This document shows, piece by piece, positions 17,354-27,345 of a stretch of 64,000 bases of DNA. The DNA is taken from NCBI RefSeq assembly GCF_934630535.1, contig NZ_CAKTVU010000005.1, positions 62,001 to 126,000 of the forward strand. The letters run 5' to 3'. The stretch comes from an uncultured Senegalimassilia sp. Its GTDB lineage: Bacteria; Actinomycetota; Coriobacteriia; Coriobacteriales; Eggerthellaceae. The notes under the pieces are model-generated. The model worked only from the letters and a program-made list of their open reading frames with translations, was not told the DNA's origin and ran no database searches. Made by a program: the position numbers and the translations under genes. Position 1 is the first letter of the stretch; every line of letters starts with the position of its first letter.

Positions 17354-18661
17354 GTGATCACGCGCTCGATGATCCCGGAATACCTGAAGTACATCCTGCC
17401 CACCACGCTCACGTTCACGTTGGCAGGGGTCTATGGCATCATCGACGGCATCTTCGTCGGCCATGCCGTCGGCGACGCCGGCCTTGCGGGCATCAACGTG
17501 GCCTATCCGCTGGTTTGCTTCATATTGGCGGTGGGAACGGGCCTTGGCATGGGCGGCGGCGTCATCAGCTCCATCGCCCGCGGCAGGGGCGATGCGCAAC
17601 GTTCGAAGCGCGTCATCGGCGTCACCCTGTTCATGCTCGTGGTGGCCTCGATTCCTATTCTGGCGGTGTACTCGCTGTTCGCCGAACAGCTGTGCCGGGC
17701 GCTGGGAGGCCAGGGCGAAACCCTTTCGCAGGCCGTTTATTATCTGAAGGTCGTCGCCTTCGGCGCGCCGTTCCAGGTGCTGGTCACCGGTTGCACGCCG
17801 CTTATCCGTAACAAAGGCATGGTCGCTTTCGCCATGTGCGTGCAGGTTTTCGCGGGTTTGGTGAACGTGGTGCTCGACTACCTGTTCGTGGTGGTATGGC
17901 AGCGCGGCACGGCGGGCGCCGCCGAGGCCACGGTGGTGGCTCAGATCGTCGCCTTCCTGTTCGTGCTCGGTTTTTTCCTGCACCGTGATAACCGCGTGCC
18001 GCTGCGCGACTTCATTCCCGACGGCGCTATTTGCGCGCACATCGTCAAGCTTGGGGCGGCGCCGTTCGGCTTGACGCTGCTTCCCGAGGTATCGACGGTC
18101 GTCAACAACGTCTCGTTGTCGTATTACGGCGGTGAGACCGCGCTGGCAGCATATGCCGCTATCGCTTACGTCGCCTATTTCGTTCAGATCGTGATCCAAA
18201 GCGTCGGCGATGGCAGCCAGCCGCTTATCAGCGTCTACCGCGGGGCAGGCGATCTGCGTGCGGTGCGAAGGCTGCGCAACACCAACTACGTGGTGGCGAT
18301 CGCGCTCGGCTTCGTGGGCCTTGGGATCGTGTACATGGTTCGTCACGCCATCCCGGTGCTGTTCGGCGCCTCCGATATCGCGGCGCCGGTTATCGCGTAC
18401 GCGCTTCCGGTGTTTTCCATCTGCTACATCTTCTACGGGTTCACGCATACCACCACGTCGTTTTTCTACGCCGTCGACGACTCGCGTTCCTCCAACATGC
18501 TCGTCGTCGCCGAGGCGGTCACCGTATGCGTCGTGGTGTTCGTGATGGGCCGGCTGTTCCAGGTGGACGGCATCTGGTTCTCGCCGACGGTGCTGCAGAT
18601 GCTGCTGTCCATCCTCGCTGGTGCCTTGCTGTATCGCCGCCATAAGGCGCGCAAGGAGTAG
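17354..18661 (+). CDS. MATE-family multidrug/metabolite exporter
   Basis: 435-residue polytopic membrane protein with about 12 hydrophobic helices and MATE-like features in both halves: DGIFVGHAVGDAGLAGINVAYP near the N-terminus and a matching SLSYYGGETALAAYAAI in the second half. MATE proteins export cationic drugs or metabolites using Na+ or H+ gradients. I place the start at the GTG at 17354 because GGAGG lies six bases before it; an upstream ATG frame gives an unlikely polar extension. No local regulator is adjacent. Substrate unknown. Confidence 0.86.
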   Translation: MITRSMIPEYLKYILPTTLTFTLAGVYGIIDGIFVGHAVGDAGLAGINVAYPLVCFILAVGTGLGMGGGVISSIARGRGDAQRSKRVIGVTLFMLVVASIPILAVYSLFAEQLCRALGGQGETLSQAVYYLKVVAFGAPFQVLVTGCTPLIRNKGMVAFAMCVQVFAGLVNVVLDYLFVVVWQRGTAGAAEATVVAQIVAFLFVLGFFLHRDNRVPLRDFIPDGAICAHIVKLGAAPFGLTLLPEVSTVVNNVSLSYYGGETALAAYAAIAYVAYFVQIVIQSVGDGSQPLISVYRGAGDLRAVRRLRNTNYVVAIALGFVGLGIVYMVRHAIPVLFGASDIAAPVIAYALPVFSICYIFYGFTHTTTSFFYAVDDSRSSNMLVVAEAVTVCVVVFVMGRLFQVDGIWFSPTVLQMLLSILAGALLYRRHKARKE

Positions 18662-19057
18662 GGAAGGGAAGGAGCCGGCGGGCTGGGCGCGCCTGCGACC
18701 AGTGGCTGCTGCTGTCGCGTGCGGACCATCTTCTGGGCGGTTTTGCAGGAAGAATCGCTGTTATCGCTAAGCATGACCTGGGCTTTTGGCAGCTGGATGC
18801 TGAAAAACGCCCGAATAACCGCCCAGATGTCCGGCGCAGGCGTCAAAATCAGGCCTTGTTTTCTGCAAAACCGTCCAGAAGATGGCTTACGTGGTTGCGG
18901 CTTTCATTACGGCACGCAAGCATCATGCGGCCTCGCGTCCGATCTGTAGAAATGGCACCGATATGGTAACAATAACGCGTAAGACCGCCTGAGCCCCTAT
19001 ACTGATTGCGAAACATACAGCGAACGCGGCTTCGGGCCGCGGAAACGGGGGATACCT
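18662..19057. repeat. Spacer holding a long inverted repeat with a third, competing arm
   Basis: A 23-bp inverted repeat with one mismatch (18726-18748 against 18863-18885) encloses 114 nt. Part of the left arm, TCTGGGCGGTT (18732-18742), also has a perfect 11-nt complement, AACCGCCCAGA, at 18817-18827. An imperfect inner stem occupies roughly 18779-18812. The element resembles either a structured RNA with alternative folds or a miniature inverted-repeat element. I see no terminal T-run and no credible ORF. A TATACT (18998-19003), probably the trxB -10 element, lies downstream. Confidence 0.6.
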
Positions 19058-20041
19058 ATGAACAGCCTATCGAATAACACGCAAGGTGAATCCAGCGTGC
19101 CGGTCGCGCCCGAGGCGCCCAGCGGGGAAACCTTCGACGTCGCCGTTATCGGCGCGGGCCCGGCGGGCTTGACCGCAGGGTTGTACGCCGCGCGCGCAGG
19201 GTTGCGCGCCGCCGTGTTCGAGCGGCTCTCGCCCGGCGGGCAGCTGGCGCAAACCGAGCATATCGAGAACTACCCGGGGTTTGCGGAGGGCGCCGGCGGC
19301 TTCGAACTTGCATGGTCCATGAAAGAGCAGGCCGAGCGCTTCGGCGTGCAGATCGTCAACGAGGAGGTGTCTTCGCTCGACCTCTCATCGCCGGTGAAGC
19401 AGCTGGTCACGCCATATGGCGCCTACGGCGCGCGCAGCGTGATCGTGGCCACGGGCGCGCGCCCGCGCAAGCTCGGCGTGCCCGGCGAGGCCGAGCTCAC
19501 GGGCCGTGGCGTATCCTATTGCGCCACCTGCGACGGCAACTTCTTCCGCGGGAAAACCGTCATGGTTGTCGGCGGCGGCAACACCGCTGTGGCCGACGCC
19601 ATCTACCTCTCGCGCCTGGCCGAGCGCGTCATCCTCGTGCATCGCCGCGACAAGCTTCGCGCAACGCGCGTGTACCACGATCAGCTGGCGAAGCTGGAAA
19701 ACGTTTCCTTCATGTGGAACACCGAGGTGCGCGCCCTGCATGGGGAAGGCGGTAAGCTTGTTTCGGCCCAGGTGGAACATGTTGGCGACGGCGCGCTGGA
19801 AACCGTGCCCGTCGACGGCGTGTTCGTTGCGGTGGGCACGCAGCCCAACACCGAGTTCCTTGCGGGCGCCTTACCCCTTGATGTGGGCGGCTACATCGCG
19901 GCCTCTGAGACCGGCGAAACCTCCATCCCCGGCGTGTTCGCGGCGGGCGATGTGCGCGCGAAAGCGCTCCGACAGGTGGTCACGGCGGTATCCGATGGTG
20001 CAGTCTGTGCGGAGCAGGCTGCAAACTATGTTGCAATCTGA
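19058..20041 (+). CDS. trxB: Thioredoxin-disulfide reductase
   Basis: 327-residue FAD enzyme reducing thioredoxin with NADPH. It shows the FAD motif GAGPAGLTAGLYAARAGL, the redox-active CATC in SYCATCDGNFF (about residue 155), the NADPH motif VGGGNTAVADA and the C-terminal FAD-binding GVFAAGDVR. The first ~25 residues are a polar extension before the FAD fold. The start ATG follows GGGGGA. It is separated from trxA by the MATE gene and the inverted-repeat spacer, so it is probably transcribed on its own. Confidence 0.95.
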   Translation: MNSLSNNTQGESSVPVAPEAPSGETFDVAVIGAGPAGLTAGLYAARAGLRAAVFERLSPGGQLAQTEHIENYPGFAEGAGGFELAWSMKEQAERFGVQIVNEEVSSLDLSSPVKQLVTPYGAYGARSVIVATGARPRKLGVPGEAELTGRGVSYCATCDGNFFRGKTVMVVGGGNTAVADAIYLSRLAERVILVHRRDKLRATRVYHDQLAKLENVSFMWNTEVRALHGEGGKLVSAQVEHVGDGALETVPVDGVFVAVGTQPNTEFLAGALPLDVGGYIAASETGETSIPGVFAAGDVRAKALRQVVTAVSDGAVCAEQAANYVAI

Positions 20042-20152
20042 TAAGATTTTACGGTTCGACAACGGCCCTGCTCGCGCCTAGCGCGCACGCAGGGCCCATG
20101 CCGCGGGTCCGTCCGCGGCCACCGGCAACATATGACAAAGGATGCACCGACC

Positions 20153-21226
20153 ATGCAAGATAGCGAAATGCGCGACAAGCTGGAGAAGATCATCAAGGCC
20201 TACGAGGAGCTGCAGGCCAAGATGAGCGACCCCGCCGTGCTTGCCGATCAGAAGGAATACAACAAGCTGGCCAAGGAATACTCCGACCAGGGCGAGCTGG
20301 TGGCGAAGTCCCGCGAGTACCTGCAGGCCTGCGCCGATATCGACGAGGCCAAGGAGATGCTCGGCGACCCCGACATGAAGGAGTTCGCCCAGGAGACCAT
20401 CTCGGCCGCCGAGGCGCAGCTTCCCAGCCTGGAAGAGGACATCAAGTTCCTGCTCATTCCCTCCGACCCGGCCGATGAGAAGGACATCATCGTGGAGATC
20501 CGCGCCGCGGCCGGCGGCGACGAGGCCGCCATCTTCGCGGGCGACCTGTTCAAGATGTACGAGCGCTTCTGCTCCTCGCGCAAGTGGAAGATCGAGCTCA
20601 TGGACGTCAGCCCCTCCGACGCCGGCGGCTACAAGGAGGTCCAGTTCAAGGTCAAGGGCGACAAGGTGTACTCGGTCATGAAGTTCGAGTCCGGCGTCCA
20701 TCGCGTGCAGCGCGTCCCCAAGACCGAGTCCCAGGGCCGCATCCACACCTCCACCGCAACGGTGGCGGTGCTGCCCGAGGCCGACGAGGTCGAGGTCGAC
20801 ATCAACGAGAACGATCTGCGCATCGACGTGTACCGCGCCGGCGGCCCGGGCGGCCAGTGCGTCAACACCACCGACTCCGCAGTGCGCATCACGCACCTGC
20901 CGTCGGGTTTGGTCGTGCAGTCCCAGGACCAGAAGTCCCAGCTGCAGAACAAGATCGCGGCAATGGCCGTTCTGCGCGCCCGCCTGTACGAGAAGATGCT
21001 TGCCGAGCAGCAGGCCGCCGAGGGCGCCAAGCGCCTGGCCCAGATCGGCTCGGGCGACCGCTCGGAGAAGATCCGCACCTACAACGGCCCGCAGGACCGC
21101 GTGACCGATCATCGCATCGGCTTCAACTCCACCTACACCAGCGTGCTGCAGGGCGACGGCCTTGGCGACGTCATCGCCGCGCTTCAGGCCGCCGATCGCG
21201 CGCAGAAGCTCGAAGAGGCCGTTTAG
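20153..21226 (+). CDS. prfA: Peptide chain release factor 1
   Basis: RF1, releasing completed peptides at UAA/UAG. The GGQ peptidyl-hydrolysis motif lies in [19 protein letters not shown] (about residue 233) and the RF1-type segment [17 protein letters not shown] is present. I prefer the ATG at 20153 because AAAGGA lies ten bases upstream; the in-frame ATG at 20132 has no ribosome site. It is followed by a strong terminator and then prmC, which encodes the enzyme that methylates the GGQ glutamine. That order is conserved in many bacteria. Confidence 0.97.
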   Translation: MQDSEMRDKLEKIIKAYEELQAKMSDPAVLADQKEYNKLAKEYSDQGELVAKSREYLQACADIDEAKEMLGDPDMKEFAQETISAAEAQLPSLEEDIKFLLIPSDPADEKDIIVEIRAAAGGDEAAIFAGDLFKMYERFCSSRKWKIELMDVSPSDAGGYKEVQFKVKGDKVYSVMKFESGVHRVQRVPKTESQGRIHTSTATVAVLPEADEVEVDINENDLRIDVYRAGGPGGQCVNTTDSAVRITHLPSGLVVQSQDQKSQLQNKIAAMAVLRARLYEKMLAEQQAAEGAKRLAQIGSGDRSEKIRTYNGPQDRVTDHRIGFNSTYTSVLQGDGLGDVIAALQAADRAQKLEEAV

Positions 21227-21248
21227 GATCCGCTTAATCGCAAACGTT

Positions 21249-21275
21249 AAAGGCGAGCATCCCGCTCGCCTTTTT
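21249..21275 (+). terminator. Intrinsic terminator after prfA
   Basis: A 10-bp stem (AAAGGCGAGC / GCTCGCCTTT) with a 5-nt loop and a T5 tract. It lies between prfA and prmC, so prmC may need its own promoter or read-through. Confidence 0.85.
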
Positions 21276-21397
21276 CATGTGGGGGAGGCCGCGCCGCCGC
21301 ATATGCCCGTCAAGGAGGTCTTGTGAGCCGGTGGGTTCCGTGCGCCGCGGGGCCTTGCACGGAGCCGCAGCGTTTCGCATACAGGAAGGTTTCAAGC

Positions 21398-22480
21398 ATG
21401 ACCGACATCTGGACCGTTAAGGCCGCGCTCGATTGGACCGTCGGCTATTTGGAGGGCAAAGGCGACGAGAATCCGCGCCTGTCCGCCGAATGGCTGTTGT
21501 CGGAAGCGTGCGGGCTGTCGCGCATCGAGCTGTACGTGAACTTCGATCGCCCGCTTTCCATGGACGAACGCGACAAGCTGCGCGGGTTCGTCACGCGCCG
21601 CGGCAGGGGGGAGCCGCTGCAGTACATCACCGGCGAGGCGGCGTTTCGCCATATCACGGTGAAGGTGCGTCCCGGCGTGCTCATCCCGCGCCCCGAGACC
21701 GAGGTGCTCGTGAGCGAGGCGCTTGCCTTGCTGCCGCCGGCGAAGAAGCGCGTTGCGCTCGATAGCACCATCGACGCATGGGAGGGCGACGTGATCATCG
21801 CCGCCGAGGCTGCTGCCGCCGAGGCGGCGCAGGCCGAGGAATCCGAAGACCCCGAGGCGCTTCGGCGATCAAAGCAGGCTATCGACGATTACCTTAACGG
21901 CCAAGGCGGTGAAGGCGGATCGAACGGCTCTTCGCCGACCGCTTGCGCAAAGCAGCGGCCGCTGCTTGTCGCGGATATCTGCACGGGCTCGGGCTGCATC
22001 GCGTGCTCCATCGCCTACGAACGCCCCGATGCCCGCCTCATCGCCACGGACATCTCGCCCAAAGCCGTGTCGCTTGCCAAGGAAAACGCCCATGACTTAG
22101 GGCTTTCCGATCGCGTGCGCGTCGAGCAATGCGATTTGGGCGCAGGCGTGCCGGCAGCTGCGCTCGGGCGCTTGGACCTTGTGGTGTCCAATCCGCCCTA
22201 CGTCCCAATGGCGGTGCTCGCCGAGATACCCAGGGAAGTGGCCGATTTCGAGCCTGCGCTCGCCTTGGACGGCGGCGCGGACGGCAACGACATCCTTCGC
22301 CGCCTGCTCCCGTGGACCATGACGGCGCTTCGTCCCGGCGGGGGCTTCGCGTTCGAGCTGCACGAAACGCGTCTGGCCCAAGCCGCCGACCTTGCGAGGC
22401 AAGCAGGGTTCGCGCACGTGCGCATCGTGGATGACCTGGCGGGACGTCCAAGGGTGCTTACCGCGCGAAAGCCGGTGTAA
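21398..22480 (+). CDS. prmC: Peptide chain release factor N5-glutamine methyltransferase, with a linker insertion
   Basis: Methylates the GGQ glutamine of RF1/RF2. Visible are the N-terminal helical domain (PRLSAEWLLSEACGLSRIELY), the SAM motif ADICTGSGCIACSIA and the catalytic NPPYVP (about residues 265-270). The protein is 360 residues, against ~280 usual. The excess is a Glu/Ala- then Gly-rich insertion of about 70 residues just before the SAM motif. ATG 21398 follows AGGAAGG; an upstream GTG in frame is less likely. Functional pairing with prfA immediately upstream supports the call. Confidence 0.93.
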   Translation: MTDIWTVKAALDWTVGYLEGKGDENPRLSAEWLLSEACGLSRIELYVNFDRPLSMDERDKLRGFVTRRGRGEPLQYITGEAAFRHITVKVRPGVLIPRPETEVLVSEALALLPPAKKRVALDSTIDAWEGDVIIAAEAAAAEAAQAEESEDPEALRRSKQAIDDYLNGQGGEGGSNGSSPTACAKQRPLLVADICTGSGCIACSIAYERPDARLIATDISPKAVSLAKENAHDLGLSDRVRVEQCDLGAGVPAAALGRLDLVVSNPPYVPMAVLAEIPREVADFEPALALDGGADGNDILRRLLPWTMTALRPGGGFAFELHETRLAQAADLARQAGFAHVRIVDDLAGRPRVLTARKPV

Positions 22481-22541
22481 ACCGGTAACCGCAAAAGCGG
22501 GGCGCGCTCGAGGGGGCGGGCCGGGCATCCGGTCCTCCACC

Positions 22542-22597
22542 GCGAACGCACCTCCGTCCCTTGTTTGCGCGAACAGGGGACGGAGGTGCGTTCGCGC
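22542..22597. repeat. Perfect 20-bp inverted repeat (REP-like hairpin)
   Basis: The arm at 22542-22561 pairs perfectly with 22578-22597 around a 16-nt loop. It is GC-rich and very stable and lies between prmC and the bidirectional terminator at 22636. The long perfect arms and lack of a T-run argue for a dispersed repetitive extragenic palindrome rather than a terminator. No second copy is seen in this window. Confidence 0.65.
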
Positions 22598-22635
22598 ATG
22601 CTGCGGGGCAAGGCGTATCGCCGCCAGCCCATGAA

Positions 22636-22663
22636 AAAAGCCCGGGAACGTTCCCGGGCTTTT
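22636..22663. terminator. Bidirectional terminator between prmC and the gamma-CA gene
   Basis: A perfect 28-bp palindrome: AAAAGCCCGGGAAC followed by its complement, with A and T runs at the ends. It can serve both convergent genes. Confidence 0.9.
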
Positions 22664-22679
22664 CGCTATCAAGTAGGAT

Positions 22680-23231
22680 TTACAGGGCGATCGTCATGGA
22701 ATCGCTCGGCAGCGCATCGCCGGGGTGCATGAGCCCCTGCGCCACCAGGTCCTTGCCGATCTCCACGTACTCCTGCGCATCCACGCGGTTCGCGGCGATC
22801 TCCTGGTCGGTCAGCGTGCGCTTGACCTTCGCCGGGCTGCCGATAACGAGCGAGCCGGCCGGGATCTGCGTGCCGCCCGTCACCAGCGCGCCGGCGCCGA
22901 TGATGCAGTTGTCGCCCACCTGCGCGTTATCCATCACGATCGACCCCATGCCCACCAGCACGTTGTCGCCGATGGTGCAGCCGTGCACGATGGCGCCATG
23001 GCCGACCGTGCAGCCCCGCCCGATAACGGCCGGGGTCGTCGCGCCCACGTGCACGCAAACGCCTTCCTGGATGTTCGAGCCTTCGCCCACCTCGATGCGC
23101 GAACCGTAGTCGCCGCGCAAGCTGGCGCCGGCGAACACGGTGACGTCCTTTGCAAGCGAAACCTTGCCGATGATGGTAGCGTTCGGCGCGATGCGCGCCT
23201 CGGGGCTGATGGTAAGCTGACGGTAATCCAT
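22680..23231 (-). CDS. Gamma-carbonic anhydrase-like left-handed beta-helix protein
   Basis: 183-residue hexapeptide-repeat protein of the YrdA/PaaY/gamma-CA family, with repeating turns such as NATIIGKVSLAKDVTVFAG and AVIGRGCTVGHGAIVHGC. The metal-binding histidines appear in VCVHVG and GHGAIVHG. Members bind zinc or iron as trimers; some hydrate CO2 and others act on CoA thioesters. Function here cannot be separated between these. The ATG at 23231 follows GGAGGAAAGG; the longer frame upstream is ignored. The gene converges on prmC with a shared terminator. Confidence 0.85.
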   Translation of the reverse strand: MDYRQLTISPEARIAPNATIIGKVSLAKDVTVFAGASLRGDYGSRIEVGEGSNIQEGVCVHVGATTPAVIGRGCTVGHGAIVHGCTIGDNVLVGMGSIVMDNAQVGDNCIIGAGALVTGGTQIPAGSLVIGSPAKVKRTLTDQEIAANRVDAQEYVEIGKDLVAQGLMHPGDALPSDSMTIAL

Positions 23232-23424
23232 GCCTTTCCTCCATTTCGGGCCGGAAGCGAACGATCTGTCCGCTTCGCGATGGTGGGCGTTATCGCTCAA
23301 GGGGAATGTTCTCACGCGCCAAGCGGCCGCCGCTACGGCTAATTCGAACATTTCGTGAGAAAACAGTTGCCAACCTTTCATTGAAGAGTATACTTACGCC
23401 CACAAGTTCATAAGCGAAATGCTT

Positions 23425-23636
23425 TGACGAGGATAGTAGAGACGAACCCATCTCCAAGAAAGCCGGCGGTTACTGCAAGCCGGTGGTGGGCGGGCTCGAA
23501 AACCCCTCCGAGCAGTTCCGACGAACGCGCGGTTCTTAAGCGAGTAACATTCGCCTAAGGCCGATGCAAGTAATCTGAACCGGTGACTCCGTTATGCGTC
23601 GCATATGCCTATGCGTGTATGCCTTCTCTTTTGAGG
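23425..23636 (+). promoter_or_regulatory. Structured leader of ilvD with T-box-like stem I features
   Basis: Starting at a GACGAGGATAGTAGAG stretch the leader can form nested helices: CCCATC with GGTGGG, and inside it GCCGGC with GCCGGT around the loop GGTTACTGCAA. The order AGTA box, AAGAAAGCC and CTGCAAGCC resembles stem I of T-box riboswitches, which sense uncharged tRNA. A canonical TGGNACCGCG T-box sequence is absent; the nearest match is CTGAACCGGTG at 23575-23585. A candidate specifier (ACC after GAAA) is uncertain. An intrinsic terminator follows at once, so attenuation is likely even if the sensor class is not settled. Confidence 0.45.
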
Positions 23637-23670
23637 TCCTGGTGCAGGTTGCTTGCAGCAGGATTTTTTT
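23637..23670 (+). terminator. Attenuator-type intrinsic terminator directly upstream of ilvD
   Basis: A 10-position stem (TCCTGGTGCA with TGCAGCAGGA, one G-G mismatch) with a 7-nt loop and a T7 tract. It ends 37 nt before the ilvD ATG and cannot belong to an upstream gene, because the neighbour (gamma-CA) is divergent. Confidence 0.75.
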
Positions 23671-23707
23671 ATGCCCCAAAAGGGCAGAAGAAGGAAGAAG
23701 GATTGGC

Positions 23708-25384
23708 ATGCAACTTCGCAGCGACGCCGTCAGATGCGGCATTCCGCGCGCCCCTCACCGCAGCCTGCTCAAGGCCGACGGCCTGACCGACGAGGAGCTG
23801 AAGCGCCCGCTTGTCGCGGTGTTCAACTCCCGCAACGACATCATCCCCGGTCATAACAACCTCGATAAGATCTGCGAAGCCGTGAAGGCCGGCATCTACA
23901 TGGCCGGCGGCGTCCCGTTCGAGATCTCCACCATCGGCGTGTGCGACGGCATCGCCATGAACCACGACGGCATGCACTATTCGCTCGTGTCGCGCGAGGC
24001 CATCGCCGACAGCTTCGAGTGCGCCGTGCAGGGCCACGCCTTCGACGCGGCCGTGTGCATCCCGAACTGCGATAAGATCGTTCCCGGCATGCTGCTTGGC
24101 GCGCTTCGCGTGAACATCCCCACGGTGTTCGTCTCCGGCGGCCCTATGCTTCCCGGCCATCAGCCCGGTTGCTCGCAGGGCACCACTACCGACCTGAACA
24201 CGCTCTTCGACGGCGCCGGCCAGGTTGCCGCGGGCACTATGACCGAAGAGGAGCTCAAGTACTTCGAGGACACCGCGTGCCCCACGTGCGGTTCCTGCTC
24301 CGGCATGTTCACCGCCAACTCCATGAACTGCCTGTGCGAGGCATTGGGCATCGCGCTTCCCGGCAACGGCACCATCCCCGCCGTGTACTCCGAGCGCCTG
24401 CGCCTGGCCAAGCATGCCGGCATGAAGGTCATGGAGCTTCTTGAGAAGGGCATCTGCATCAAGGACATCATCACCGAGGCCGCCATCCATAACGCCATGG
24501 AATGCGACATGGCCTTCGGCGGTTCCACGAACACGGTGCTGCACCTTACCGCCATTGCGCAGGAGGCGGGCCACCCCATCACCATGGACGATTGGGATGC
24601 CGCAAGCGCCCGCACCCCGCACCTGGTGAAGCTGCAGCCCTCCGGTCCGCGTCCGCTCATCGACCTGTACGCCGTCGGCGGCGTGCCGGTGGTCATGCAC
24701 GAGCTCGGCGAGGCGGGCCTGCTCGACCGCAGCGCGCTCACGGTCATGGGCACCATGGACGAGTATCTGGCCAACTGCACCAAGCCCGCCGACGGCGAGG
24801 TGTGCCGCACGCACGACAACCCCTTCTCCAAGGTGGGCGCCCTGCGTGTGCTCCATGGCAACGTGGCGCCCAACGGCGGCATCGTGAAGAAGTCGGCGGT
24901 CGACCCGTCCATGCTCACGCACACCGGCCCGGCCCGTTGCTTCGACTCCGAGGAGCAGGCCTGCGAGGCCATCTTCGCCGGTAAGATCAACCCCGGCGAC
25001 GTGGTGGTCATCCGCTACGAAGGCCCCGCCGGCGGCCCGGGTATGCGCGAGATGCTCACTCCCACCAGCGCCATCGTGGGCATGGGCCTTTCCAAGTCGG
25101 TGGCGCTGCTCACCGACGGCCGCTTCTCCGGCGCCTCCAAGGGCCCGTGCGTCGGCCACATCAGCCCCGAGGCCGCGGCCGGCGGCCCGATCGCGCTGAT
25201 TCAGGACGGCGATCAGATCACCGTCGACATCGAGGGCGGCGCCATCACGCTGCACGTCGACGATGACGAGCTGGCGGCCCGCCGCGCGGCATTCGTCGCG
25301 CCGGCGCCCAAGCACAACCATGGCGTGCTGGCAAAGTACGCCAAGCTGGTTTCCTCCGCAGACAAGGGAGCGTATGTGTCATGA
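23708..25384 (+). CDS. ilvD: Dihydroxy-acid dehydratase
   Basis: Fe-S enzyme converting 2,3-dihydroxy-isovalerate or -methylvalerate to the 2-oxo acids of valine/isoleucine synthesis. Cluster and active-site signatures are clear: [29 protein letters not shown] and the C-terminal [23 protein letters not shown] split over that region. The 558-residue length is normal. ATG 23708 follows GAAGGATT; the frame is open further upstream but runs through the leader terminator. It overlaps ilvB by four bases (ATGA) and heads an ilvDBN operon. Confidence 0.97.
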   Translation: MQLRSDAVRCGIPRAPHRSLLKADGLTDEELKRPLVAVFNSRNDIIPGHNNLDKICEAVKAGIYMAGGVPFEISTIGVCDGIAMNHDGMHYSLVSREAIADSFECAVQGHAFDAAVCIPNCDKIVPGMLLGALRVNIPTVFVSGGPMLPGHQPGCSQGTTTDLNTLFDGAGQVAAGTMTEEELKYFEDTACPTCGSCSGMFTANSMNCLCEALGIALPGNGTIPAVYSERLRLAKHAGMKVMELLEKGICIKDIITEAAIHNAMECDMAFGGSTNTVLHLTAIAQEAGHPITMDDWDAASARTPHLVKLQPSGPRPLIDLYAVGGVPVVMHELGEAGLLDRSALTVMGTMDEYLANCTKPADGEVCRTHDNPFSKVGALRVLHGNVAPNGGIVKKSAVDPSMLTHTGPARCFDSEEQACEAIFAGKINPGDVVVIRYEGPAGGPGMREMLTPTSAIVGMGLSKSVALLTDGRFSGASKGPCVGHISPEAAAGGPIALIQDGDQITVDIEGGAITLHVDDDELAARRAAFVAPAPKHNHGVLAKYAKLVSSADKGAYVS

Positions 25385-27345
25385 GCGAACGCAAGCAAGA
25401 TAAGCACGCGTCCACCGCAGGACAGCCCCGCGGTCTGGGCAGCAAGAACCCCAAACAGGGCGAAGAGATGATCGGCGCGCAGGCCGTGGTGGCCTCGCTC
25501 GAGGCCGAGGGCGTCGACCTGGTGTTCGGTTATCCGGGCGGCCAGGCCATCAAGATCTACGACGCGCTCTACGACAGCAAGCAGCTGCATCACGTGCTCG
25601 CCCGTCACGAGCAGGGCGCGGTCCACGAGGCCGACGGCTATGCGCGCGCCACGGGCAACGTCGGCGTGGTCATCGTGACCTCCGGCCCCGGCGCCACCAA
25701 CACGGTCACCGGCATCGCCACCGCCTATATGGACAGCGTGCCGCTCGTGGTCATCACCGGCCAGGTGCCGCGCGGCGTCATCGGCACCGACAGCTTCCAG
25801 GAGTCCGACATCGTCGGCATCACCATGCCCGTGGTCAAGCACTCCTTCCTGCTGCAGTCCACCGATGAGCTGACGACCACCTTCCGCGAGGCGTTCCATA
25901 TCGCCGCATCCGGCCGCCCCGGCCCGGTGCTCATCGACATCCCCTCCGACATCCTGTCCGAAAAGATGGTCTTCGACTATCCCGACAAGGTCAACCTGCC
26001 CTCGTATCGCCCCACCTACCGCGGCAACGCCAAGCAGATCCGCGCGGCGGTCCAGCGCATGCAGCGCGCCGAGCGCCCCGTGCTCTACGTCGGTGGCGGC
26101 GTGGTCAGCTCCGGTGCGGCCGATGAGCTGGTGGAACTGGCCGATGCGCTGCAGCTGCCCGTGGTCACCACCCTTATGGGCAAGGGCGCGTTCCCCGCTT
26201 CCAACCCGCTCAACATCGGCCCCGTGGGCATGCACGGCTCGAAGTACGCCAACCTTGCCATGACCGAATCGGACCTGATCATCGCCTGCGGCGCGCGCTT
26301 CTCCGACCGCGTGACGGGCAAGCTCTCCGAGTTCGCCCCGCATGCCGACGTCATCCATATCGATATCGACCCGGCCGAGATCGGCAAGATCCGCAAGGTG
26401 CAGATCCCCATCGTCGGCGACCTTCGCGGCGTGCTCGCCGGCATCAACGAGGCGGTTGCGAAGGCGGGCGCCAAGCCCATCACCGCACCGTGGCTCGCTC
26501 AGATCGCCGAGTGGCGCCGTCGCTACCCGTTCTACCACTCCGACCTGGTGGAGGACCCCGACCGCATCGTTCCGGAAACGGTCATGCAGAAGCTTTCGCG
26601 CAAGCTCGATCCCAACCGCTCCATCGTTGTGACCGAGGTCGGCCAGCATCAGATGTGGGCGGCGCAGTTCATCGATCGCGAGAAGCCGCGCACGTTCATC
26701 TCCTCCGGCGGCCTGGGCACCATGGGGTTCGGTTTCCCCGCAGCCATCGGCGCCGCCTTCGGCTGCCCGGGCGACCAGGTGGTCTGCGTCGCCGGCGACG
26801 GCTCGTTCCAGATGAACTCCCAGGAGATGGCCACGGCCGCCATCAACGGCGTGCCGGTGAAGGTGCTCATCCTGGACAACCGCGCGCTGGGCATGGTGCA
26901 TCAGTGGCAGAAGCTGTTCTACAACGAGCGCTACAGCTTCACCGAGCTGTCGGCCAATCCCGATTTCTGCAAGCTCGCAGATGCCTACAGCTGGAAGTCC
27001 CGCCGCATCACCGCCCCCGAGGACGTCGACGCCGCGCTTGACGAGATGCTGGCCTGCGATGGGCCCTTCCTGCTCGATGTGGCCATCCCCGACGACCAGA
27101 ACGTGTTCCCGATGGTCGCCCCCGGCGCTGCCATGTCCGACGTGCTCGGCGCCATCGACGTGGCGGTCGGCGCCGTGCGCACCGATGTGCCCGGCCAGCC
27201 GGCGCCCGCGCCCGAGCCGGAGAAAAGCCCTTGCGCCAAGATCGACGCGCAGTTCGGCGGCCGCTGGGAAAGCGATCCCGAAGACAAAGGACCGCGCGAG
27301 GGCGAGAAGCTCGACGGCGCGGATGTGGAAGGGGAGTCCCGATGA
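25381..27345 (+). CDS. ilvB: Acetolactate synthase large (catalytic) subunit
   Basis: ThDP/FAD enzyme condensing pyruvate with pyruvate or 2-oxobutyrate. It shows [14 protein letters not shown], the catalytic glutamate in [15 protein letters not shown], and the ThDP/Mg motif [12 protein letters not shown] with [13 protein letters not shown]. The 654 residues include a polar 30-residue N-terminal lead and a C-terminal tail of about 70 residues rich in Pro, Glu and Lys after the conserved FPMVAPGA, both longer than usual (family ~560-600). The start overlaps ilvD's stop and the end overlaps ilvN's start, both as ATGA. Confidence 0.96.
   Translation: MSERKQDKHASTAGQPRGLGSKNPKQGEEMIGAQAVVASLEAEGVDLVFGYPGGQAIKIYDALYDSKQLHHVLARHEQGAVHEADGYARATGNVGVVIVTSGPGATNTVTGIATAYMDSVPLVVITGQVPRGVIGTDSFQESDIVGITMPVVKHSFLLQSTDELTTTFREAFHIAASGRPGPVLIDIPSDILSEKMVFDYPDKVNLPSYRPTYRGNAKQIRAAVQRMQRAERPVLYVGGGVVSSGAADELVELADALQLPVVTTLMGKGAFPASNPLNIGPVGMHGSKYANLAMTESDLIIACGARFSDRVTGKLSEFAPHADVIHIDIDPAEIGKIRKVQIPIVGDLRGVLAGINEAVAKAGAKPITAPWLAQIAEWRRRYPFYHSDLVEDPDRIVPETVMQKLSRKLDPNRSIVVTEVGQHQMWAAQFIDREKPRTFISSGGLGTMGFGFPAAIGAAFGCPGDQVVCVAGDGSFQMNSQEMATAAINGVPVKVLILDNRALGMVHQWQKLFYNERYSFTELSANPDFCKLADAYSWKSRRITAPEDVDAALDEMLACDGPFLLDVAIPDDQNVFPMVAPGAAMSDVLGAIDVAVGAVRTDVPGQPAPAPEPEKSPCAKIDAQFGGRWESDPEDKGPREGEKLDGADVEGESR

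Noticed and set aside
23488..23510. tRNA T-arm-like GGGCTCGAAAACCC upstream of ilvD
   Set aside because: No acceptor, D or anticodon arms fit around it; it is better explained as part of the structured leader.
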